Below are positions 24,435-35,266 of a stretch of 64,000 bases of DNA, one piece after another (the first letter of the stretch is position 1; each line of letters starts with the position of its first letter). The stretch is taken from assembly GCA_033439265.1 (NCBI GenBank), contig JAVTVX010000021.1, forward strand, positions 16,023,001-16,087,000, in the 5' to 3' direction. A program made the translations under genes and the position numbers. The notes under the pieces are model-generated. The model did no database searches and was not told the DNA's origin. It was given only the letters and a program-made list of their open reading frames with translations. Source of the stretch: Dillenia suffruticosa. Its lineage: Eukaryota > Streptophyta > Magnoliopsida > Dilleniales > Dilleniaceae.

Positions 24435-27400
24435 TCAAAGTTTGTCGAAATCAATGAAAGGGTCGCCCTCATAGAGTGAATCCAGGATGTCCTCAATGTT
24501 GTCCTGCACAACGCACAATCAATGTCAACAAGCACTAGACATGAAAATGAATTTGAAAGAGTGGTTTAATGATATGAATTATTAAATTTCTTAATAAAAT
24601 GTTTAGTTTGAAAGTAGGAATAGAAATGATTACGTTGTTGTCTCTTAAATAGGACAATCACAGATATTTAAACCAAATTACTTAAAGTATACTTTCGGAT
24701 ACCAACAATGAAAAGATAAAAAAAAGAATTTGAATCATACTTGATCAAAAGACCCATTAATGTCCCGAGTGTGTTCAGATTCTTCTTCTGCCTCGGACTC
24801 TACATTTTCACCTCCAACCTGTTGAAGCATGGTTAATATTATTTGAAAGAGAAAGAATTAACCCTCCATGGAAGGGAAAAAGAATATAGAACTCTTTGGT
24901 GCTACCGTGTGTTTGATTTCCCATACACTTGCCTGGTTGGTATTTGAATTATCCCAGTTAAAGTACTCATCAATGTCCCCGGCACCACCGATATCACCAT
25001 TGTTGCTTGGGTTTTTCTCACTAGCTTCTCCTTGTCCCTGCATAATAATTAAAATTAATTTATTTCGAGAATTTGTTAAAATAGAGAAAGTATATTTTTG
25101 AAATATGTTTTACAAAAATAAAAATTGTTTTGAAATATGTCATTCATTATTAAAAAAATCAAAACTTTCGATTGTTGTACATTCGGAGTTTAAAATCTAG
25201 GAAGACATTAATTTTTTTTTTGATGATTTTCATACCAATTTTAAAACTATTCTTATGGATTCCAGGAGATCTTCATAATTCAAATAATTTTTTTTTTCTA
25301 ATTCGATTTTCTTTTCCAAAATTTTAGACAAAAAAATCTTAATTTTGGACAAATATATGTTTTTCACTTGGAAAAGAAAAACTATACTAGAGAGAATTTT
25401 GAAAGCATACCTGGTTAACAGCCTGTTGAATCTGAAGAGGATTGTCTCCCACTCCATAAGTCTTGACGTGGTCCTGAGGGTCCTTAGTTGCTTCCCCTCC
25501 TCCCTCCTATGGACATATACAAAAAATATAATATCACAACATGCAATTAATTTGAATCATCAAGACAAACAAGTCTAAAACATTTCTAGAAAAATATTTT
25601 ACCTGAGATTGAACAAAGTCCAACCAAACCCGAAACTCTTCATTTTGAATGTCATCAATTTCTTGGGGAGCTGGAGGCGCTGGTGTTGTTGAAAAAGCAC
25701 CCCCCTCTCCTCTTAAGAAATTACTTGCGAATTGGCTTGGAGGCCATGCTGGGGCTGGGCTAAAAACAATGCCATTTTGAGCTATGTGACTAGAACTTGG
25801 ATCCCTTATCACAGTAGGAGTCGCAGGAACGTCAGTCATCCTATGAGTCCAACCAAAGCCATTTGATCCACCACTGCCATTGTTCATCCCAAAGGCTTGC
25901 TGGTCATGGAAACCACCGTTAGGCACAACCCCACCATTCATAAACCCCATTTGGTTGGATGGTCCAACAAGATCCCCTCCATTGTACATGAAAGGCCCAT
26001 TGCTGAAAATGGGTGGCTGAGCTAGTACGCCTTGTTGCTGAGAACCACGCATGCTTGCAGCATTGTTATTCATAAGCATCGACATCTGTGGGTTTTGGAC
26101 ATTCGCAAGTGAATTCATTTCTCGGTTGATCAATAGATTGGGTTGTCCATGCCAAACTTGTGCACTAATGTTCGTTCCGGAATTTTCTTGTATTGCTTGA
26201 CCAGGGTTCCTCCTAATTCCAAGATTTTGCTCAATGATAGGTCCACCATTGTTGGCATATGGCCTAACATAGTATTGATGCTCTTGGAACATCTGTGATT
26301 GCCTTCTCAAAGTATCAATTACATCTTGGGGTAACCCCAATGCAAAACATGATTTTAGAGCTCTATCGGTAAGCTCTTTAATATATCTGTTTTGAGAATT
26401 ACTGTTCTGTACATGTGTTATCCGTCTACAATAATCTCGAAATTTCTGCCAAGTCACCAACATGTGTACGTGCAATGTTAGTTTTAATTAAATCTAGATG
26501 CTTAACAAAGAATGGCAAAGGGATTAAAAGTAAAAAAGAAAGCACAAAAAGATATTTTTTTTATATGATCCAAAAAGATATATTCTAAACAATGTTCGTT
26601 ACTCACGGGCCTCATCGAGGGCTGGACTTTTGGGCCAGCCTTTTTTGCCTTCTTCCGTCAAATTAGGCACTTTATTTATTTATTTATTTTATTTACACGA
26701 GATTTGAATTCTAATAACGAAATTGAAAATATGAGTCATAACTACTAGATAATACTCTTGGGGATGGTCAGATTAGGCACTGCCCAACCTATTATATATA
26801 TTATCAAAAATTCCTTGTTCAATAAATTCATTAGTTAATTATCCTAAACCAATGACAACATTAACAATATTTTTTAAGAGAAAAATATATAAATAAGAAA
26901 AATAATATAAAAATCAAACCTGCAAATGGCTGGCAACATTTTCTCTTGTCAGTTCGGGCCTGTTCATGTACTTCAGAATTTTCTTCGGAACAGCTTCTAA
27001 TTAGAAACATAAAAAAAGACAAGGAACAAACAATAAATACTATTTTTTCAAAAAAAAAATATTAAAAGTAATAATGGGACATTAAAAAAAAGAATTAATA
27101 TGCTTTACCTTCAAAGCCCAGTTCTCTTATTGCCTCCAAAAATAGACTATGAAGCTCGTATGACCAGACCACCTTTGGCTTTCCCGAAGTCATATAACTC
27201 CTACGAGGCCTACAACAATTTGTAGTTGCAGAATCCTTGTTCCAACGATCACCCTTTCTCTTGGTATGGCTCCCAGGTTGTTTCATAGTATCCTCAGATG
27301 ACGAGGATGGTAGGTCAATGTTCTTACTTGTTAGGTACGGGGGTGGGGATATCCTCGGAATCCCTTCATCTCCATTATGAGTAGCAACAGCTTTCCCTTT

Positions 27401-28869
27401 CTTCTTGGCTATTGCAAATTGCCAAAGCTCTGCTATTTCATACATCTTCACTGGCTTCACGATATAAATCGCAGCTCCCAATTCTATTCCTGTCGTTATG
27501 TTGCTTTCTTTGTTGTCTGCGGACATCACTGACTCAAACAAATTCAAAAAAAAAAAAAAAATCCGTTAAAAATATTTTCCCAAATAATGCAAAATATTTT
27601 CCTTTAAATTTTTTCCCAAAGAAAAGTATTTTTGCTTTTCAAAATAGAATCGTTGCTAAACAAATCTTTCACATCCATATATAGACGTTGCAAATATATT
27701 ATATTATATTATATGCCCACATAAATATATGGTACAGCTCTATGTCAGGGGAAAAGTTGAGTATGTGCCGGGTGTAAATCTTTTCCTAAAAGGAAAAACA
27801 AGAATAGATAATCTACCATTCATGCTGGAATAATGATTTTCAATGAAAAAAAGAATAACAATTTATAGAGATTAATTGATACTTACGAACAACTGGAATG
27901 TTAAACTCTTGTTTAACTTCCCTCATCAGGCAAATGCCATCCATGCATGGCATATGAACGTCAGTGAGAACAAGATCGAAGGAACGGTCATTACTCCGAA
28001 GCAGTTGCAGAGCTTCAAAACCATTCTTCGCCATGGCAACTGAGATATAAAAAACGACAATTAAAACATATATAAAATACAACCATGGTCACAAAAGTAT
28101 CTAATCATAATGTCAATTTTTTTTTTTAATATCTAGTGAAAAATTAAAAAAATTGACTCTCAACAGAAAACATAAAAGGGTTTATTGCATGCTTTACATG
28201 GATCATCTTGGTTATCATTTGCCCCGCAAAAATATGATATATAAGAAGGAAATATAAGAGTAAAAATCATGCACTATGATTTGCAAAACGCTATCGGTGT
28301 ATAGTCTTCACAAAGAAGGGCTTGTTTGAAAGCTTTAATGTCGGTATGGATTTGATATTTAAAAATTTTTATAATTCTCACTCAAAGAAAATACTTGTAT
28401 AAAAATAATACATATAATATGCTTAAAATTAAAAAAAAAAAATAGAGAAGGAAAAAGGAGAGAGAAAGATTCAAAATGACTTTTAAAAGAAAAACATGTC
28501 TGAATAAATGAAATTCCTGAGAAAACATTTTTCTTGGTCAAAATCAAAGATGCAAAAAGGAAGAGCAATTGAAATATTAAAAAATTTCTGGGAAATTAAG
28601 AATCTTACCTAGCAAAAAGTAAAGTTTATACTGAAAATTAACAAAACAAAAGAAATAATTAAATTTATACATATAAAAAAAGACAATATGCCATAACTTC
28701 AAAGATCCAAGGGTAGAATACCTTTGTAGTTGCATCTCATCAGCTGTGTTGCTACAATGGTGAGGCATATGTTATCATCATCCACAACCAAAATATTCAT
28801 TTCTCTTCGAGAGTTTGTGGTGGGGAATGATTGTTGTTCTATGTTTTTTCCCTTCTCCCCAATTCTCAT
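24435..28869 (-). CDS. type-B two-component response regulator (ARR-like transcription factor)
   Basis: Nuclear transcription factor activated by phosphorelay from histidine kinases, classically in cytokinin signalling. Nine exons: 28722-28869, 27887-28039, 27109-27528, 26920-26996, 25603-26445, 25411-25506, 24933-25037, 24741-24818, 24435-24503. Reading phases agree at every junction and give 662 residues. The receiver domain (24-140) has the acidic pocket D30-D31-D32, phospho-acceptor D76 (LTDVHMP) and K125 (VKP). The GARP/Myb DNA-binding domain is at about 214-272 and reads SHLQKFR rather than the usual SHLQKYR. A long Asn/Gly/Gln/Pro-rich region follows, then an acidic tail ending near DILDSLYEGDPF. 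Intron 7 has a GC donor (CAG|GCAAGT). Intron 4 contains a SINE. The start is the only ATG shortly before the receiver; a GA-rich leader precedes it. Family certain, subgroup not assigned. Confidence 0.93.
26657..26780 (-). mobile_element. short tRNA-like SINE in intron 4 of the response regulator
   Basis: On the minus strand: TAGTAGTTATGACTC (A-box-like), GAATTCAAATCTCGTGTAA (B-box and family 3' end), then a TAAA-type tail. Direct repeats GTCAAATTAGGCAC (26,657-26,670) and GTCAGATTAGGCAC (26,767-26,780) flank it, 13 of 14 bases alike. Same family as the 1.2, 42.2 and 43.0-kb copies. Confidence 0.75.
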
Positions 28870-28914
28870 TTTCTCTTGAGAGTATTGCAAATAAAAGAAG
28901 GAAGATTTGTCTCC

Positions 28915-28932
28915 GAGAGAGAGAGAGAGAGA
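28915..28932. repeat. GA-rich leader tract of the response-regulator gene
   Basis: (CT)n on the transcribed minus strand, about 45-65 nt 5' of the ATG, probably in the 5' UTR. Confidence 0.8.
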
Positions 28933-28980
28933 CAGAGACAGAGATAGAGTTGAGAGTGTGAAGGGAGTCAATTTCCTCTC

Positions 28981-28990
28981 ATATATATAC
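28981..28990 (-). promoter_or_regulatory. TATA-like box of the response-regulator gene
   Basis: TATATATA on the minus strand about 112 bp 5' of the ATG at 28,869, leaving a leader of about 80-90 nt that contains the GA/CT tract. Spacing is plausible; no experimental support. Confidence 0.45.
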
Positions 28991-30118
28991 TTAGTGTTAC
29001 AAAGGACCACAAACATCACGTACCAACCTCCCCACCAAGACAATAATTTAAATATAATAAATATTCTGCAAATCATATCACCAAAACCAAATATTAGAAA
29101 ATACGAATCATATATAATAATAATTTACCGAATTAAAAAATACGCATTTTAAAATATTCAAATTAGTTGAATATGTATATGTATTCATTTGGACCTTATA
29201 CGTACCTAAATAAATAAGTATAAAGGTGACGTATTTTTTTTACACCGCCAAAGTATACCACTTACGTCGCATAATTCTGAGATTTTATAACGTCAACAAA
29301 ATAAAAAATATTATAAAAGATACTAAATTGAATGCTTAGCTTTAATTTGCATCTCATACCAACTTGGTAAGAAAAAGCAACCCTAGATGATATTATAGCA
29401 ACTCGGAAAAAAAAAAAAAAAAAAAAAAAGAAAAACCTAGTTGCATTCGTTCATATGCCGACCCAAATTAGTAATCACTTAGGTTGCCAATTGATTTTAG
29501 GCATTCCATTGCCTGAACACAGTAGAAAATACTACAACACAACAAAGTTGAATCAATGTTTAACTTTACTGAAATATGATAACAGCTTTATTACAAGCAG
29601 TCATTGCATGATATTTGGTGTAGTCAATAGTTTTGTTTGATTCAAGTCCTAAGAGTGATAGACACAACTATCAATACTATTCTGTACTGCTCAATATGAT
29701 TGGAATAACTCATACCATCTATTAAACTGATCAGAAATAATTCATATCATCTCAGTTAAAGTATCATTCCATCTCAGAATATGGGCCAAATTCTTGCTTG
29801 TTGGTACCTGTCATACCGGTTTTGTACCGTACAGGCAAAATGCTGATTTGGTTGTCTTGAATAATTTGAAATCTATCTAATATTGCATATTTGAATTAAA
29901 ATTTATTCAATTTATTTTTAAATCATTACTTTGAATTTTTAGTGCGTAAATATATATACAGTTTTTACTATATATATATTTATATTAAAACCTGACACAG
30001 TATTCTAAAATATTAGTAAAAATGGTACGACTATTTGTACGGTATTGAATATAACAACTTAAATAATAAAAAACCCTAAGAATATTGGAACAACTCCTAA
30101 AATTATAGCCGTAGTTGC

Positions 30119-30152
<34 letters not shown>

Positions 30153-31585
30153 CACATGCTTCACCAAATTAGGAATTTTTTTTGGGGGGGGGGCAATTAT
30201 TCTTAAAGGTGACCAGATACATAATCCAGCCATATATTTTTTTTCAAATCGCATCTATAGACTTGCTGATACATTTAACATAACCCCATCAAATAGTACA
30301 TAGTACATTGATATCTTTCAAGAGTTTCCATTAACTCTAATTTCTATATTTAGCTTTGAATTTATTCTAGCAGCAATGTTTTTCTTAATAGAAATAATAA
30401 GAAATTAAGAAAATCCTACTTTCTTAATGCGTATATTACCACTTTAAAATTAAAAAAATATATATATTTTATATTTAATGTATTTTCTACTTTTTGGGCG
30501 TTCGTGTTTTGGGTCTCTTCGCTTGGATTCTGGAGGGTCACGTTTCCTTTCCAAGCCCTGAATTCCATTTTTAAACTAAGGTTTCTAAAAATAAATATAA
30601 GTTTTAAGTTGGGCCCGCAGCGGGCTTGGGCCAATTTTTAAGGTCCGTTAGAATTTGTTTTTTTCTTTATATATATATATATATTCACGGATTTGAACTA
30701 AATCACTACGTTGGTCCGGTAATGGAATACTGGTATTACTTAAATAAGATTTTGATTTTAAATTTTATGTATAATAAAAATAGACAAAGAAAAGTTTTAC
30801 TATTTAAATGTTTAGTCTGATTTGATTCAAATTTAGTTGAAATTGATATAGTTATCGGATGCTGATAGTTTATACTAAAAAAAGAATTTGGTTATTATTC
30901 TTTCTTTTTTTCTTCTTTCCTTAGATATATAGTTTGTTTTTTAAGAAAAATAAAAATTCATATAAGTTGAATAATTTCGTCCCACAAAGTTTTCGGTGTT
31001 TTGAGATGAAATCGAATGAAGATTTTTGAGTTATATAAGAAATGGGGTAAGCTCATAATCATAAGAAAATGAGAGTGATAAGCCGTCTCCCAAAATAAAA
31101 TAACATAAACTAGAGGCTCAAAATAGTCACTCCACATCATGGACCAGCACAGGGTATGGTCCAAAGAATGCAACACTTGCCATTTCACCAAAGGGATAGC
31201 ACATTGCTTGCATGTCCTTCAGCCAAGTAAAAGTCACAACACCCTTTATCTTTTTCCACAAATGTGAGGCCCAAACAACCCCTATCTCCCAAATAAAAAA
31301 CACACCTTTTATCTAAAATAAACACCCACCATTCATTATCCACACAATCCACACCATCAGGTTCTCATCTCCTCATGATTTTCAATATCCACCGTTTATT
31401 TTCAACACTATTTGTGATTCAAGCAAAACGCACATGATAGGTCCATTTTTGTTTGGTGGGTTGCATCTCATTGAATCATTTACATACCTGTATGAAAACA
31501 GAGGACCTGAATTTTTTTGTTTTAAAAAAAAAACTCTGTTTGGGTTCTCTGTTCGGGTACTCTGTTCTTTGACTTGAACTTTTCA
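28991..31585. other. gene-free stretch between divergent genes
   Basis: Holds the upstream regions of the response regulator (minus) and of hydroxypyruvate reductase (plus). Long homopolymers at 29,405-29,429 (A) and 30,122-30,152 (T). The segment 29,810-30,050 has GTACCGTACAGG- and GTACGGTATTG-like ends that hint at a degenerate insert, but the repeat is too weak to call. Confidence 0.5.
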
Positions 31586-32164
31586 ATGGCAAAGCCAGTT
31601 CAAATTGAAGTTTGGAACCCAAATGGGAAGTACAGAGTTGTGAGCACAAAACCCATGCCGGGAACTCGCTGGATCAATCTGTTGATTGAGCAAGATTGTC
31701 GTGTTGAAGTAAATTTTTTCTTCGTCATAATTTCAGTGTATAGACTTTGCTACATAAATACAAATTTTTCAAAATTGTTAGATTTTTTTTTTTTTTTTTG
31801 GTTCAGATTTGTACGCTGAAGAAGTCCATTCTTTCTGTTGATGATATTATAGCTTTGATTGGTGATAAATGCGATGGAGTGATTGGACAGGTGAGTGAAA
31901 TTTCGGCAATCATTTATAGTGATGGGTTTATGGTAGAGTTGATTTAATATGATTATATTGTTTATTAAATGTATTGGGCTGTCTTGATTTTGATTGAAAT
32001 TGTTGTGTTTTCAGTTGACAGAAGACTGGGGAGAAACCTTGTTCTCTGCTTTGAGCAGGGCAGGAGGCAAAGCTTTCAGTAATATGGCTGTTGGTTACAA
32101 TAATGTTGATGTCAATGCTGCTAACAAGTATGGTGTTGCTGTTGGTAACACTCCTGTAAGTTTC

Positions 32165-32196
<32 letters not shown>

Positions 32197-34288
32197 TCTA
32201 TACCTATACCAAGAAAAATGTTAGACTCGATATGTTTCAATATAAATATATATTTTTGATTTGAAAGATATTTTGATAATTCAAAATTACTCAAATATGA
32301 AAATACTGAGTTTTTCAGATATTAAATTGATGTGTAAGATTCGATTCATTTGATTGATTCATTTGTTTCATATAACATTTGTTATTTGTTCCGACAAATG
32401 AACCACCTTCTGACATTTGCACGAGCTTAGGCGTCTTAGAGACCAAGTTAGGAATGATGCTAAATCATAAAAAGTCTTGTCATGAAAACTTATCAGCAGG
32501 ATAGACAGTATTTTATCTTTATTGGACACATAAGTTATGCATGAGAGATGATTGTAGAAATGTTTGTGTGGTTTATTCCTAACAGGGAGTGCTTACGGAG
32601 ACAACTGCGGAGCTAGCAGCTTCACTTTCACTGGCAGCTGCTAGAAGAATAGTGGAAGCTGATGAGTTCATGAGAGCAGGCTTATATGATGGATGGCTTC
32701 CTCATCTGTATGATTGATTCCTATTTCTCAGTGCTTTTTCTTTATGTTAAGGAGCTTCCTGCACGAACTGTACGATGATTTGACTTTGTTTCTACTTTGC
32801 AGGTTTGTAGGCAACTTGCTCAAAGGTCAAACTGTGGGTGTGATCGGAGCTGGTCGTATTGGTTCTGCTTATGCAAGAATGATGGTAATCTTTTATGTAC
32901 TTGTTGAGTGCATTTCATTGTTATTAAACCTTGATTCTACCAATGCAATTTTAAGATTCTGTAACCTAGTTTGCTCAAAACATTTCTAGAATCCTTTATA
33001 CAATTCTATGAATGCCTCATTTGCACTTGATGCACTTGCTTTTTGGAACTTGTTTGATGGTGCCAATTATATTAATTGACATTTTACAGGTTGAAGGGTT
33101 CAAAATGAATCTTATATACTATGATCTGTACCAGGCCACACGCTTAGAGAAGTTTGTGACAGGTAGAATTTAGCAGATCCGGTATAATCAAGGATTCTCT
33201 AATTTTATTTTCCTTTTAAATTTGTATGATGCTTTTGTCTTCTCATAGCTTATGGTGAGTTTCTAAAAGCAAATGGTGAGAAACCCGTGACTTGGAGAAG
33301 GGCATCGAGTATGGATGAAGTGCTGCAAGAGGCTGATGTGGTGAGACATATACCGAAAAGTCGATATGCATTTCTTGTCATCTTGGCTTTCTAATGTTTA
33401 AGAGGTTGTTGGTTGATGCTGGTTGTAGATAAGTCTTCATCCGATCTTGGATAAAACAACTTATCATCTGATCAACAAAGAGAGGCTCTCAAAGATGAAA
33501 AAGGTTAATTTTGACCTTTACTTCGGCCTGAGAAGTTACAGAAAAGATGTTGTGTACCTTACACTTTCCAATCTAAATGCAGGAAGCAATCCTGGTGAAC
33601 TGTAGTAGGGGTCCTGTAGTTGATGAGGCTGCTCTTGTTGAACATTTAAGAAATAATCCTATGTTTCGAGTAGGTCTTGATGTCTTTGAGGTAAGCAAAA
33701 CCTACATTCATGCCGGCAAAATTCTTCTCCAAATTGAAGTTGCTTTACACCCCTAATGAAATTACATTGTACTAGGATGAGCCTTTCATGAAACCTGGCT
33801 TAGCAGATATGAAGAATGCCATCGTTGTTCCTCACATTGCTTCTGCTTCCAAGGTTAAGTAACACAAGTTTGTCAAAGCAAAACACTCCTTGCGCAATGA
33901 TAGCCTGCATATTTAATGTTTGAATTTGCCATCTAAATTTACAGTGGACCCGCGAGGGAATGGCTACCCTTGCTGCTCTGAATGTCCTGGTAAGGTATTT
34001 AACAATAAGGATCCGAGATTTCAGATTTACTTCATTGCAGACTTAATGCTTCATAACGCCTGTTGCAGGGAAAAATTAAAGGATACCCGGTTTGGTCAGA
34101 CCCTAATCGAGTAGAACCATTTCTGAATGAGAACTTGTCACCTCCGGCAGCATCTCCAAGCCTTGTCAATGCGAAAGCCTTAGGTAATTTTTTTATCTGT
34201 GCAATCTGCGAAACTCTTCTATGTTGTTGGAATTTTGTACCGGAAAATTCATTCTTATTTTGCAGGTTTACCAGTGTCAAAGCTGTAA
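31586..34288 (+). CDS. HPR1: peroxisomal hydroxypyruvate reductase (glycerate dehydrogenase)
   Basis: NADH-dependent reduction of hydroxypyruvate to D-glycerate in leaf peroxisomes, a photorespiratory step. Thirteen exons: 31586-31708, 31807-31890, 32015-32155, 32586-32707, 32803-32884, 33090-33162, 33249-33340, 33429-33503, 33583-33690, 33776-33853, 33945-33989, 34069-34183, 34266-34288. All phases agree and give 386 residues, the usual plant HPR1 length. Seen: NAD-binding GAGRIG (G172, G174, G177), catalytic R273 (NCSRG), E302 (DEP) and H320 (PHIAS) with the spacing of D-2-hydroxyacid dehydrogenases, and a C-terminal peroxisomal signal SKL carried by a 23-nt last exon. The ATG at 31586 (MAKPVQIEVWNP) matches the family start. 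Confidence 0.97.
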
Positions 34289-35266
34289 GCTTCCAGCCTG
34301 AACTGTCGAGGAGTCATACATGCTAAGAGTCTATTTTTTGGAAGTGCTTATGGGCTGAGTTTAGTTATATATTTCCATGTGGAGAAGTGCTACCAGTGTA
34401 TATTAGCATCTGATCTGTGCTTTTAGCATATTGCATATCTGCTTCACTCTTTTTATGCAGTATAATTTTGATAAATTAATAACCTAGATTAAAGAATTTT
34501 TTGGCAGAAATCTCAAAAATTAATAACCTAGTATATCAATGTGGCGCAATCTTATGTTTGATGACTAGTAAGCTCAAGAGAAAAATAGAACACAAGAGCA
34601 ATGTAATGAACGTTAATATATCTTTTTAGCATAAAACACATATTTCATATTGAACATCAATTACTATGGGGGATTTGGAAATGGCTCTTCTGCGCTATTT
34701 TATTTTAAAAAAAATTTAACATTTTTCAGCTAGGGTAGAAAGTACTATTTTCATGTCAGATTAAAATTCTCACTGAATAATTTTTGGCATTATGCCTGCA
34801 AAAGTTATTATTTTTCGTAAAATCTTCACCACCGGGCTCTCAAACGTGCCCTAAGGAGATCAAGAACAAAAAAAAAAAAAAAAAAGCCCTCAGAATTTTC
34901 TATCACGTGATTCAATCGTTTTATGATCCGATCCTAACAAAGACTAGTGGTATCAATGCTTAGTTAATCTAATGGCACTGGGATCCTTAAGTAAAATCTG
35001 GAATTCTTATCTTTTGGATGAATTATAAAGAGAGAGAGACTAGTGGTCGCTGACTGACCATCTAACAGATGAATATCGATGCTCCCACAAATGGTGAGAA
35101 TAACATTATAAAACTGTAACGATTATAGAAAAAATTATGTATCCCAATAATGGATAAAGAGAGAATGATAAGTACAAATTATGCATTTTACATATTATGG
35201 ATCCCTTCTTGCTCATCAAGGCCCACTTTGAGTTTCCCACTGTAAAGATTGTACCCATTTTCGTGG
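34289..35266. other. 3' flanks of convergent genes
   Basis: Probable 3' UTR of HPR1 at the left and of the minus-strand coiled-coil gene at the right. An A-run at 34,868-34,885. No other exon is supported. Confidence 0.5.
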
